Below, one piece after another: positions 54,322 to 64,000 of a stretch of DNA of 64,000 bases (its first letter is position 1; each line of letters starts with the position of its first letter). The translations under genes were made by a program, and so were the position numbers. The notes below the pieces were generated by a model. That model was not told where the DNA came from. It did not search any database and was given only the letters and a program-made list of their open reading frames with translations. The stretch comes from Pohlia nutans (lineage: Eukaryota > Streptophyta > Bryopsida > Bryales > Mniaceae), in contig CM040097.1 of assembly GCA_022496805.1 (NCBI GenBank), positions 20,016,072-20,080,071 of the forward strand, written 5' to 3'.

Positions 54322-57021
54322 TTAGAAATCCTGAAAGTCTTCACCAGATCTTAGAGGTGCATCCCTAAGCTGGATTCTGTTTCTTTCATGATCAGGTCTC
54401 ACCGTTAAAAATTGCAGAGACCTCTTGCCATCACGACTCCGAATACGTGCATAATGAGACCCATCATCCAAGACCTTGGTCTCCATTCTAGCTGCTGTGA
54501 TATATGGTTGTCCAAGTATTATAGGATATGTCCCATAGTTTTGAACAAAAAAGTTTTGCTCAACTTCAACATCGCCAATTTTTGCACATACAGCCGGACA
54601 AGCCCCATATAATTCTCCTCTTCCATTGTTTGCAGCCCTCATGACCCAACCGTGATGAGTATCAATCGGCCACTTGCCTTTCTCATAAATTCTCCTTGAC
54701 ATGATATTTATTTCAGAGCCATGGTCCACAAGTGCCAAGATAGAATCATCCAACTCACCAAGTCTCACTCGTGTCTCCGTAGTGGCCCTTGCCCAAAATG
54801 GTTGATAATAATTCAACTTTCCTCCTCTTTCACGATCAATTTCATCAACAATTCCACAATCAAAGACATTTGCCTCCACCTCAAATCTTTCTTCATATGC
54901 CACCTCAGTAGTCATTCCATCCACCATTTCTTTTCCCTCATCTTGAGTTAGTATGGAATGGGCTTCTTTCTTTGAGCTCTTCACTTCCATCAACTCATAT
55001 CCCTTCATGCTCAAACCTTCAATAGAATGCTCAGTTTTGGTAACATCTCTTTTGATGTCAATCATACATTCTGCAGCAAACATCTTCAAAATATCATCTT
55101 CTTCTTCATCAGTAAGATAATCCTTTATCTCTTCAGTTTGATCTTTCTGCTCTTCTAATGCCTCGATATTCATGTTCATAATCTTCTCTTCATCACCCTT
55201 TGCATCACACATCATATTAAATACTTGCCCGATTTCAATCTCCTCATCCTCTGTCATATGAGTATCCAATGCATGCATCATAACTGTCTCAGCTGTCATT
55301 TGCCTTTTTCTCTTGATAACATCAATGATAAGGTCGTGAAAATCTTTCTTGGCAATACCAAGAGCCTCTCTCAATGTAAACTCAATCTTGGCATCCAAAA
55401 TCCTCTCCTCCAATATCCCCTTCATGTCAATAGAAGTCTCGATATCAGATTGAAGCTTGTAAGCTGGCCCTTTAGTTTTACCTTTGCCAGAATCTTCCTT
55501 CTCTTTGCCCTTCTTGCTGGTGCTTGAATCTTCCCATATCTTCTCTGGAAGTGGTGCATCTCCAGGATGATTAATAGAAGGTGATTTCTCAGGCCTTTGG
55601 CGTGTGTGAAAACCAGGTCCATCACCCTTTGCAGCCTCTTTAAGCCCTTGATTTTTCTTCTTTAATGTTGGCTCATCAGCATCATCTTCTTCTGCAGGTC
55701 TACCCCGTTTTACTTCAACAGATGCATCATGATTCTCAATGTCATTTTGCACCTCACCCAAAAATGCTTTGATGCTAACTGCATCAACAGGATCCTCCCA
55801 ACCGGTTGCCTTTCTGATAGCTTGTGCTCCTCTGATCATAATCTCTCTTGCTGGAGTAGAAGAGGCCTCAATAGTATGATGGTCCACCTCAATATGATAT
55901 GACTCAACTCCCTTAGCACGCAAAGCACTCGACTTCCCCCTCTTCTCATCCATTATTTTCTTCATTCCACCTTTGCCAAAATTAGTGTCCATAGGCAGGT
56001 CAGTGGATGCATCACGAATCCTCCCATCCTTGAAAGAAACTATACCTTCTTTAAGTGCACCATCATAATCAGTGCAACCACGAAGAGTGTGGTCTATGAC
56101 ATCACACCATATGCATCTCTTCACAAATGACTTTGCACCATCTGATGATTGAGAAGAACTTGCTCCTCGTGCCTTCTTCAATTCACTCATCTCCACCCTC
56201 AAATCTCTGATACCTTTGATAAGCTCTTCAATACTGTCTTCTTCAACTCTCTTGCTTGTTTTTGATGTCTCACCAAGAGTTGTAGGAGCCAATGATAATT
56301 TTGGAGCCCTTGGAACCATCATGGGGTTTGCATCAGTCCGTGAAATAATACCTCTAGACCTCACCCGTCGTTGTTTGGCCACAAGAGTCACCGTTTCTTC
56401 CACCCTCCTCCAATCATTAGTAAAACCACCTTCAGTGGTCCTATCCCCAAGAAGCAAGAGGAGTCTATCCTCTAATGCATCATCGGCTGCTTGCAAAAAC
56501 ATCTCTGCCTTTCTTGTATCAAGAAGGCGTCTTTCTGCTAAAGGCAACTGATTATATTTCTTCTCAAATTCTCTGAGCAGCTCATTTGGGCCCATATCAT
56601 TCCCGGGTTGTTGCTCCACCCAATCAAGGAAAGACCTCTTAGTCATCCTCTCCGTATCTTCATCAAAATACTCATCCCTCAATCTCTCATCAAATGTGGC
56701 CCATGAAGTCACATACACATCTTCCCGAATTTCTTGCACCCTCTCACGAATTTCGGGAACCACAGCCAAGTCAAAAGTCAACATCATACGATCCTCAGAT
56801 ACTTGATGCACTTCCATTTCACAAACATATACCCTCAAAAAGTTTGTGATATTCTTCCCATCAAATCTCCCAATTTTGTCCACAACACCCTTCAATGCTT
56901 TGGTAGCCTCATGCCCACCAGAGTTTGCTCTATGATGCTCCATATACAGGGCCAATGCCCCCAAAATATTCTCCATATTCATTTGGCCCCCTCCGGAAGC
57001 CCCATCATGATCCCCCGTCAT
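54322..57021 (-). CDS. Gag-protease polyprotein of the Ty3-like element, 899 aa
   Basis: ATG at 57021 (MTGDHDGASGGGQMNME), about 50 nt inside the 5' LTR junction. The N-terminal third is helical and capsid-like (WATFDERLRDEYFDED, RRLLDTRKAEMFLQAAD). A Cys/His cluster WCDVIDHTLRGCTDY stands where a zinc knuckle would be but lacks the full CCHC spacing. The middle is long, charged and Glu/Lys/Asp-rich. The C-terminal aspartic protease motif is LVDHGSEINIMS, with His where Thr or Ser is usual (D-H-G). Carrying protease in the gag frame and RT in another is an uncommon layout. Confidence 0.85.
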   Translation of the reverse strand: MTGDHDGASGGGQMNMENILGALALYMEHHRANSGGHEATKALKGVVDKIGRFDGKNITNFLRVYVCEMEVHQVSEDRMMLTFDLAVVPEIRERVQEIREDVYVTSWATFDERLRDEYFDEDTERMTKRSFLDWVEQQPGNDMGPNELLREFEKKYNQLPLAERRLLDTRKAEMFLQAADDALEDRLLLLLGDRTTEGGFTNDWRRVEETVTLVAKQRRVRSRGIISRTDANPMMVPRAPKLSLAPTTLGETSKTSKRVEEDSIEELIKGIRDLRVEMSELKKARGASSSQSSDGAKSFVKRCIWCDVIDHTLRGCTDYDGALKEGIVSFKDGRIRDASTDLPMDTNFGKGGMKKIMDEKRGKSSALRAKGVESYHIEVDHHTIEASSTPAREIMIRGAQAIRKATGWEDPVDAVSIKAFLGEVQNDIENHDASVEVKRGRPAEEDDADEPTLKKKNQGLKEAAKGDGPGFHTRQRPEKSPSINHPGDAPLPEKIWEDSSTSKKGKEKEDSGKGKTKGPAYKLQSDIETSIDMKGILEERILDAKIEFTLREALGIAKKDFHDLIIDVIKRKRQMTAETVMMHALDTHMTEDEEIEIGQVFNMMCDAKGDEEKIMNMNIEALEEQKDQTEEIKDYLTDEEEDDILKMFAAECMIDIKRDVTKTEHSIEGLSMKGYELMEVKSSKKEAHSILTQDEGKEMVDGMTTEVAYEERFEVEANVFDCGIVDEIDRERGGKLNYYQPFWARATTETRVRLGELDDSILALVDHGSEINIMSRRIYEKGKWPIDTHHGWVMRAANNGRGELYGACPAVCAKIGDVEVEQNFFVQNYGTYPIILGQPYITAARMETKVLDDGSHYARIRSRDGKRSLQFLTVRPDHERNRIQLRDAPLRSGEDFQDF

Positions 57022-57072
57022 TCTTTAACTAAAACTAATTGCCCCAAAGCGTCTCTCAGTGGAAGCACCAAA

Positions 57073-58407
57073 TGTCGGGTAAAGAGGGTTTTGCTCTGGG
57101 AAAACGCGGGGTTTCTAGCTGCAACTAGTTTGAATTCAAGGTATGGGGAAATATGATAGTGTAATTTATTGTTTATACCATTAAAAACCCAAATCTATGT
57201 TTTATTTTGCAAAATAGCAAACCGTGTAAAGGCTTAAACCTTTAAAAACACTGTCATCATTCAAATGAATGCCACAGACACATACTTGCTCCAAATCAAG
57301 TGTGCTATAACTTTCTGGAAAGCTAACACAAAGCTACACAATCTGTAAAAATTTCAAGAGAAAATGATTTACCATTCAATATTTATAGCGTGCTGAAGTT
57401 GAGACTCCAAATATTCACGGCAGCTGTACATCTCTCCACTTCGGGACGCATATCATCTTCATAAAAGCTCCAAATACATGATTCCATAATTTTTTAGAAA
57501 GCTAACATCACCATCTACGTTGCCTGTAAATCTTAGCTTAAAATATCATACTGTCCGTTTTCTATACTTCGTCAAAAATGGAACTCCTATATTGAGCGGC
57601 AGTTTCACACCCTCAAACTTCTACAAGCATAACTTTCACGTCCTAACTCCAAAACAAGAGTTTAATAGCTTTTTAGAAAGCTATCAACATAACACATGTG
57701 CTCACCAAATTTCAAAACTAATCGATCATTATATAAATTTCTACAAGAGTTTAAAGCGACTGCCTTTGAATTTCGACGGCAGTAAACCCTCTTTCACTTC
57801 TCAAGGCATAACTTTCTCATACTAACTCCAAATGACAAGCGCCACACACCATTGGAATCACAACAAGAAGAGGAACGTGCTCTCAAAATTTCATTGAAAT
57901 CCGAGCTATACACAGTAAGTCACTTGTCCTCAAACACACGGCATAAAACTAGAAAACTAAAACATGAACACAAGAAGAATGAGGTTCGGGAGAAGAAGGC
58001 CCCCCTTATCAAGCCACAAGGGGGAACACATCAGCCCATACCTAGCCACATGGGCACCCTAAAACTAATTGGGTGACCCAAAAGTCTCCCATACCTCTAT
58101 CCATTCGCTTATTTTAATGATAAACTCACAAAAAACTAAAAGAAAGGTAAAACAATCTTCACCTTTCTTTTCAACAACTATCAAAACTCAAATTAAATAT
58201 CAAAACTCATTCTAAGAAGATAAATGTAAAGTTTGACTTTTATTAGTCAAAACACAAGGCAATTAAAACCTTGTAGAGATTATGAATCAATTCATAATCT
58301 TTCTCAAATATTCCCTATTCATTTCTTCTTTAAATGAGATATCTTAAAACTCATCAAAATAACAATACTATAAGTTTTTACACTATATGCGCATTTGCAT
58401 CGCGACA
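57073..58407 (-). repeat. 5' LTR of the Ty3-like element
   Basis: 1335 bp; TGTCGGG...GCGACA in plus orientation. The adjoining internal sequence read on the minus strand is TTTGGTGCTTCCACTGAG, the likely primer-binding site (tRNA not identified). Confidence 0.9.
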
Positions 58408-58411
58408 ACGT

Positions 58412-59581
58412 GATATACAACCCTCGAGGAGTCACCCTCCCTCCCAGTGCATTCACCCCCTATTTGGGTACTATGGGTGTCTCAATTACAGCCACGCAAA
58501 GAACTTAAATCTGACCTCTTGTAATTCCCAAGGAAGCTAAAACCAACTTGTTGTTATTCAATCAAAAGGCTTCTATAAGTGATTGAAAATAGGACGTTTA
58601 AGATGCAATTCATGATACTTTTTGTGTTTGGAAAATATATGATACTTTTTGTGTTTAGGATGCAATTCACCTATATGGCACCAATGGGACATAACTAACT
58701 TAGATTCACTTTCAAGATTCATATAAATTACATTTCAATTGAGATTTTTTTATTTTATTTCACTGTTATTCATGGATCTTATTTTTCTATTAGCCAAAAA
58801 TAGTTCCAATTTAATTTTCAAAAAACTCCAAGCATAATACTTGAAATGGACGGTTTAGGGTGCTCCCAACTTAATTGACACCAATCAAGTGAGAGAGTTA
58901 ACTTCCCCTTCATACTTTTTTTTAAGGCTTTTAAACCCAAAAATCACCAATTTTTTTTTCCTTGCTACAAAAGAATCATAATTCAAGAAAAAAATTGGAT
59001 AAAAATGCCAAAAGTCAAATATTGGTTTAAAAAAATGGGGGTGGTAAAGCCAGATTTGAACAAAAGTACTTATCAATAGTTTTGGGGCCAGCCTTATGAT
59101 TATTATGAAAGTTGTCCAATCAGATTTGTACACAACATGTGAGATTCAAGGAATGTGCAATTACAGAGGGTTGAGAGGTGCAGTTACAGAGGATTGAGAG
59201 GTGCAATTACAGGGGGTTGAGAGATTAAGGAATGTGCAATTCCAGACTCCAGAGGGTAGGGAGATTGAGGAATGTGCAATTATAGAGGGCTGAGAGATTC
59301 ACGGAATGTGCAATTACAGAGGGCGAAGAGATTGAAGCAATGTGCAATTACAGAGGTTTGAGAGTGACACCAGGCCCTGTTGGCGCTTCGCTTCCCTTCT
59401 TCTCGTGTGGAATTAGAGAGTTCAGAATTTGGAAACGATTCACCTCTGTCTGTGCTGCTGCAAATTCCATGGTCGATGTTTCGGGAGTGGCAATGTGAGT
59501 GACGCGGAGCACTGACTGTGATTCTTACTTTTGAAGCTCCTGCTCATCTTGTATTGGGCTTTGGGTTCAGCGGCAGCAGGG
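58412..59581. other. Upstream region of the right-edge gene
   Basis: AT-rich up to about 59140, then a minisatellite, then a GC-richer leader before the ATG at 59582. This is the expected promoter area; no TATA box stands out. Confidence 0.5.
59150..59365. repeat. Minisatellite upstream of the right-edge gene
   Basis: About seven imperfect 25-35 bp units built on GTGCAATTACAGAGGGTTGAGAG with variable spacers (GATTCAAGGAAT-like). Ends about 215 bp before the ATG. Confidence 0.8.
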
Positions 59582-59751
59582 ATGATGAGTGCCAAGGCGT
59601 TGCAGGCGTGGATTCAACAGCCCCAGTTGCTGAGGACCTCCCCTGTCGTCGTTCTGCCCTTCCGCCTTCGGACGTCGCTGCGAATTCGACGTTGTTGTTG
59701 TTCACCGAAACCTCCCGAGTTCTCGGTGAGCGTTGCTTTGTCTTGGCTGCA

Positions 59752-59787
<36 letters not shown>

Positions 59788-62700
59788 TTTCTTTCTTGCC
59801 ACTCCCTCTCACTTTGCCTTTGTCGGAGCAGGTCGACTATGATCCCTTTGAAGATTTCTTCGGCTTAGGAATCGACATGAAGACCAGGTAGTCTTCTTAT
59901 GTGATTGTGATTCTCCTCGGTTTCAGCCTCTCACAATTGTAAAGCCCATATTATTTTAGAATGTAAACCCTACCCTCTGAATGGACATGAAACGAAACTC
60001 TTCAGTTGACAACTTGTTTTTGCTCAATTTGAAAAAGGGAGAGTTTCTCATACCAGTGTTGGACTGGTATGGCATCTTTCTGCACAATGGTTCATTCTAA
60101 ATACCTGTTTTAGGTTCACTAATAATTACTCTAATTCATTCATTTCACTGAGAATCGTGTAATACACATATTTTGTTTTAAATAACTCTTAGTTGGCACT
60201 GTTCTCAAAATGTGTTATGCTGGGATTGTGCATATTGAATGATGCACCCTAAGAGATTGCATTTCAAAAGAATTTTGTTGACAGGGAAATTAGTAGCCAA
60301 AGAGGGGAGTTAGCACTGTAGTTGTGATAATGACACAGCTAATTCCACTTGTGGTGGAAGTTTATTTGTGGTGAGATTAACCCCTAAAGGACCAAGGATT
60401 CATGGCTTTAAAATGACAAATTCATTGTGAAAAATAGAATTTAGATTGAACCTAATTATATTTCACTGGAATCAGTGAAGAACATTGTATGTGTTGGTCA
60501 AGAAACAAAGAAATTTGAAAGTTCTCAAAAGACCTACTCAAAACTGCTAAAAAATAAACATGAGGCCCAATTTAGGCTTCTTGGTCCTTTAGGGGTTAAA
60601 GTGAGGATGGTTTGCAGGACACTGATGATCTCTGTGCATTTGGGAGTGCAGGAAGCAAGGGGAGAGTGAGGATGACTCTCTGTCATCCTATGTGGAGTAT
60701 AAGCCTTGTCTCGCGTGCCGCGGCAGAGGTTACATTCTGGACAGTCCCAAGGTTCGTCTTCTAAACATTAGGTCGTCACATTCCTGCAATTAGTGCTTTC
60801 AACAAATTGACTAAAATCCAATTCATCTAACATCAACGACGGAGACATAAAGAAGTTTATATGAAGAATGTACTAGATCTTGTTTCCTAACCTTCTATTT
60901 TTTGTGCCAAGAGAATAGGATGAAGTACAAGGGAATAGGAATGAAGTTTAGACTCACTCAAATCTATTGTGACATCCCTATACTCAACCATCTCTAATTG
61001 CACTACCTTAAGGACAAATGGGTTTCTAAGTGCACTCTTGACATGTCAGGGCAGGGCACATGCAATTTCTAAATGGGTGAAAACTTGCTAATAGGATCCA
61101 CTTTACACGTTGACAATGCGGTTTTTGCATTCTTGACAATGCTGTTTTTGCATTCTTGTACACTTCAAAGAATCGCTATGTCCAACCTGCTAATCCAAAT
61201 GGGCTGAATTTTTTTGAAATGTTTCAGTGAACCCTAAGCTTCCTACAGCAAAAATTTGAGCTCTAACTACCCTGTTTAGGGTGTTTTTGGGCTCGATTTG
61301 CACAGGGGGCAAGTAGCTGCTCTTATTGTGGTGGAAAAGGGATGGTGTTGGAGGACTCCGTCTGGGAGTCAGCTTGGGAAACAGCTCAAACTCGGTTAGT
61401 ACACGTGGCTTTACTAATCTTTACGCCGATCATTTCTGTTTCCTGATCAGTGGCCCTAAACCTGGCTAAATTTAGCCACGTTTCTACTTGAGGATTTCCC
61501 AAAAAATGTGATTTCTTTAGTGTTAAAGTTGGATTTCTAGAGTATTCAGAAACACTTTAGCCTTGGAATGCACCTTTTTAATCATGTGAGTGCACAAAAA
61601 GGTTTTAATTAGAACATTGTCATAGAATGTATACATAGATTATGCATATTATAATTCATAGTAGTTTCACAATGGGGTTTTTTAAGGTTTAGGGTGATTG
61701 TATTTGTACGGTAGGGGTTTTAAGCTCGATCATAATTATGTATATATTATTGAATAATTCTAATCACTTGAAAGAAATGTATATATGAGATTTTTAGAGG
61801 AGGTTGTGAACACTTATGTTTCCTGGACTTAAAATATGGAACACTACCTGTGCTTTTAGCTAATTTCCAATTTCCAAATAAAAAGCTGCATCATTGATCC
61901 TGATCCTGATGTTTGCCATTTGATCACCCACTTGGCACTGTTGGTTCCTTTTCTTTCATGCACACAGTTTTCCAAATTTCTGTTCACGAATTTCTATTCT
62001 CAAGTCCATGTCTTAAAAGCCTTCACTTCGTTCAAGTTTGTAAATCGAAGTCAGTTAGTGTAACAACCAAAGGCAGAATTAACACCCATAGGATAGTATT
62101 AGCAACAGGGTTTAACAACAGAATTGAACAATGGTTGATGAACTCTTGTTTTATAAAAGTTGAGAAAGAGATGTTATGTAATCCTTTGTTAATGTTTATA
62201 TGCACCTTGCCCTACAAGAAAACTTGGTAAAAAAATTGCACAAGTTTGTCAAGTGCAGTTTTTTTAGACCGCCCTGGATTGCAGATGTAGAGCATGTGCA
62301 GAATCTTCATTTGCTCACTACGAGTGCAATTTTTGGAATTAAGAGGCGTATAATATACCGTTAAAAGCACATTTTTGAGACCTTCCAACGGTATATGTTT
62401 GTGTAGAGAATCTGCTCAGGCTTAATTCTATAACTATGGTAGTGCGGATATGATGCAGGTCACCCCTGAGGGTTGAGGATGATGAGGCGCTTGACAAATT
62501 TGATCCTGATGTGCCTAAAAGACCAAAAAAACGAGTGTATGGACCTCGACCGGAAGCTGTTCGAAAAAGGATTAGCGGCACATTAAAGGTATGCACTATG
62601 TCAAGAATGTTTTAGACAACATCATGAAAAAATCTTCTCCATGATTCATGAGGAGGCCTCTTTATATTCATACGGAAGCTATCTTTTTCTATTGTTTTTC

Positions 62701-63708
62701 TTCAATAAATTCATTCTTTTTCCTTCAACCATTACATTCAGCCAAGTAGATTGTTGTAGGAGTTGGAGAGGCGGACGGGCGCTCTTAGTAAGCGGGCAAA
62801 GCGTCAACACCAAAATCCCATCGTTCATTCTCGAATGGTGGCTGCTATCAAGGCAAGTGTGTTCCCTTCTCTCTTGCCACTTTCTCAATTTAGAATATTG
62901 AATGTAAAGGGTCAGTAATAGCCCGAATCAGACCTCACGTTTTTTCTTAAGTAGTTTTGAGTAGGTCTTATGTGGACTTCCTTTTATTCAAATTTACTTG
63001 TTTTTTTGACCAACACATGCAATACTCTTCATTGATTCCGGTGATATAAAATTCGGTCCCGTGTGAAATATTCTTTTCACAACATGATCGATTGAATTTT
63101 TCATTTTAAAACCATGAATCCTTTTGGTCCTATAGTGGGGTATATAATGTCACAGGGTTCCTATCAAACCACTTTTAAGATGGCGTAGTAGAGCACCACT
63201 GAGGCTAAGAATCTAGTATGGGAGGGGGCTTCATCAGCATATTAAGAACTCTGGAAATCTGGAGTGTATTTTGAGTGACGCTTACCAGGCATTACTTCAC
63301 TCACCGCACTACAGAACAGAAATTCACCACAGCAGTGACAGAAAGTCAAATGAGTTATTGTGTGCAGTTGAAACTGGTGTTAATCAAGCCTCTAACGTCA
63401 AGTGGTACAATTTCCTCAATTCTTTACGAAGGATAAGTCACTCATCTTGTGGCAACTGAGACTTGGGCTTATACCTTTGTGCACAGTTGCTTTACATTGG
63501 TGAAGCCACTTGATAGAGTGGCTTACCCTACAAAATTTGGATGACATAAAGACTATGTGGTGGTAATGCACGTATTCCATCTAATTTGTGCCATTGATGT
63601 TCCAGAGTGCAAAGAACACTGAGGCTGCCAAGCTGAAGGTCTCGGAGAATCAAAAACGGTTTTTCCAGAACCCGGAGAACCGCAGGATGCGAGGACTGCA
63701 GATGAAAG
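59582..63708 (+). CDS. Conserved plant protein with Cys-rich zinc-binding region, probably organelle-targeted; 3' part outside window
   Basis: Seven exons: 59582-59725, 59832-59887, 60652-60751, 61306-61394, 62459-62588, 62760-62852 and 63606-63708 (about 238 residues so far). Every junction is phase-consistent. The N-terminus (MMSAKALQAWIQQPQLLRTS, then basic, Ser/Arg-rich) looks like a chloroplast or mitochondrial transit peptide. Exons 3 and 4 give CLACRGRGYI and CSYCGGKGMV, a DnaJ-type paired CxxCxGxG zinc-binding module across an intron. Later exons are basic (KRPKKRVYGPRPEAVRKRI, RRTGALSKRAKRQ, SENQKRFFQNPENRR). Introns use GTGAGC, GTAGTC, GTTCGT, GTTAGT, GTATGC and one GCAAGT donor. 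Function unknown; the zinc module suggests a chaperone-like or nucleic-acid-binding role. Likely the one ordinary host gene here besides the membrane protein. Confidence 0.8.
59751..59787. repeat. (AATC)n microsatellite at the start of intron 1
   Basis: About nine AATC units just after the exon 1 donor. Confidence 0.9.
60376..60600. mobile_element. 225-bp MITE-like element in intron 2
   Basis: Ends are inverted repeats of about 20 bp (TTAACCCCTAAAGGACCAAG) flanked by GTGAG on both sides (60371-60375 and 60601-60605). No coding content. It stops 51 bp before exon 3. Superfamily not assigned. Confidence 0.65.
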
Positions 63709-64000
63709 GTAAATTGTGTTGCCCGAATTGTCTCGATTCTTGGAGCACAAGTCTTGCACTTTGACACCCTCTAAGGTAGAAGTACCATATGGCTATAACC
63801 AATAAAATAAGGTTTTTAGCATGGAAAATGTTGAAGTTTCACTGATTTGAAATTTTTCTTTCATAGAGAAAAATAATGTAGAATGGTAAATTTTTTTTAT
63901 TTATGTTTCTCAAAATTAAATTTATGAAAAAAAAATTAAGTGAAAAGTTCTTTGAAATCTATGACTAATCTATAGGTTCACCTATAACTGACAACAATGA
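63709..64000. other. Start of intron 7 of the right-edge gene
   Basis: Follows a GTAAAT donor at 63709; no further exon is seen before the window end. Confidence 0.5.

Larger units (their letters stand above)
49381..58407 (-). mobile_element. Young two-ORF Ty3-like retrotransposon with 1335-bp LTRs and ACGT target duplication
   Basis: LTRs at 49381-50715 and 57073-58407 are both 1335 bp. I could see only two differences: the ninth base, and one next to the inner end of the left LTR. Flanked by ACGT (49377-49380 and 58408-58411). The coding strand is minus. Between the LTRs lie a gag-protease frame and a pol frame, both undamaged, plus a polypurine tract (TTTAGAGGGGGTGAA) beside the left, 3' LTR. 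That LTR begins TATCGCG instead of TGTCGCG. Near-identical LTRs point to a recent insertion. Confidence 0.9.

Overview
This window is nuclear DNA of a land plant. The evidence is spliced genes with GT-AG introns, a plant-specific B3 DNA-binding gene, PIF/Harbinger, CACTA-type, Copia and chromodomain Gypsy elements, and a degenerate plant telomere-type (CCCTAAA) tract. The repeat mix and the families in the left third would fit a non-seed plant, but the sequence does not settle this. No rRNA, tRNA or CRISPR was recognised.

Left third (1-24.3 kb): an unusual cluster. A minus-strand, five-exon gene (1-5256) carries a ParB-like domain followed by a DNA-methylase-like domain. It is broken by five in-frame stops and a 954-bp TIR element. 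A two-B3-domain gene (8028-9478, one frameshift) and an intact two-exon gene (14241-17029, 895 aa) lie on the plus strand. The last one has the GHTHEDID-type domain (DUF7869-like) and a possible DDE triad. A decayed HAD/NIF phosphatase-like gene (about 17.75-24.28 kb) follows, split by a small TIR element and two solo LTRs. More than twenty copies or variants of a 21-bp perfect dyad (arms TTTAGCTCGA and TCGAGCTAAA around one base) sit in the introns and flanks of the first three genes and essentially never in their exons. My main hypothesis is that the genes and the dyad form one large mobile or selfish unit whose noncoding DNA is marked for an element-encoded DNA-binding protein.

Middle (24.3-37 kb): a sparse region, a single-exon multi-pass membrane protein of unknown function (27485-29626, minus), a 3.65-kb PIF/Harbinger element with TAA target duplication (30425-34077), and two foldback elements.

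Right half (37-58.4 kb): stacked retrotransposons. An old chromodomain Gypsy element (37154-48877, minus) holds a CACTA-type MITE and a very young intact Copia element (43044-48503). Next to it is a young two-ORF Ty3-like element (49381-58407, minus) with 1335-bp LTRs.

Right edge (59.58-63.71 kb): seven exons of a conserved plant gene with a Cys-rich zinc-binding N-terminal part, consistent in splice phase throughout and continuing past the window.
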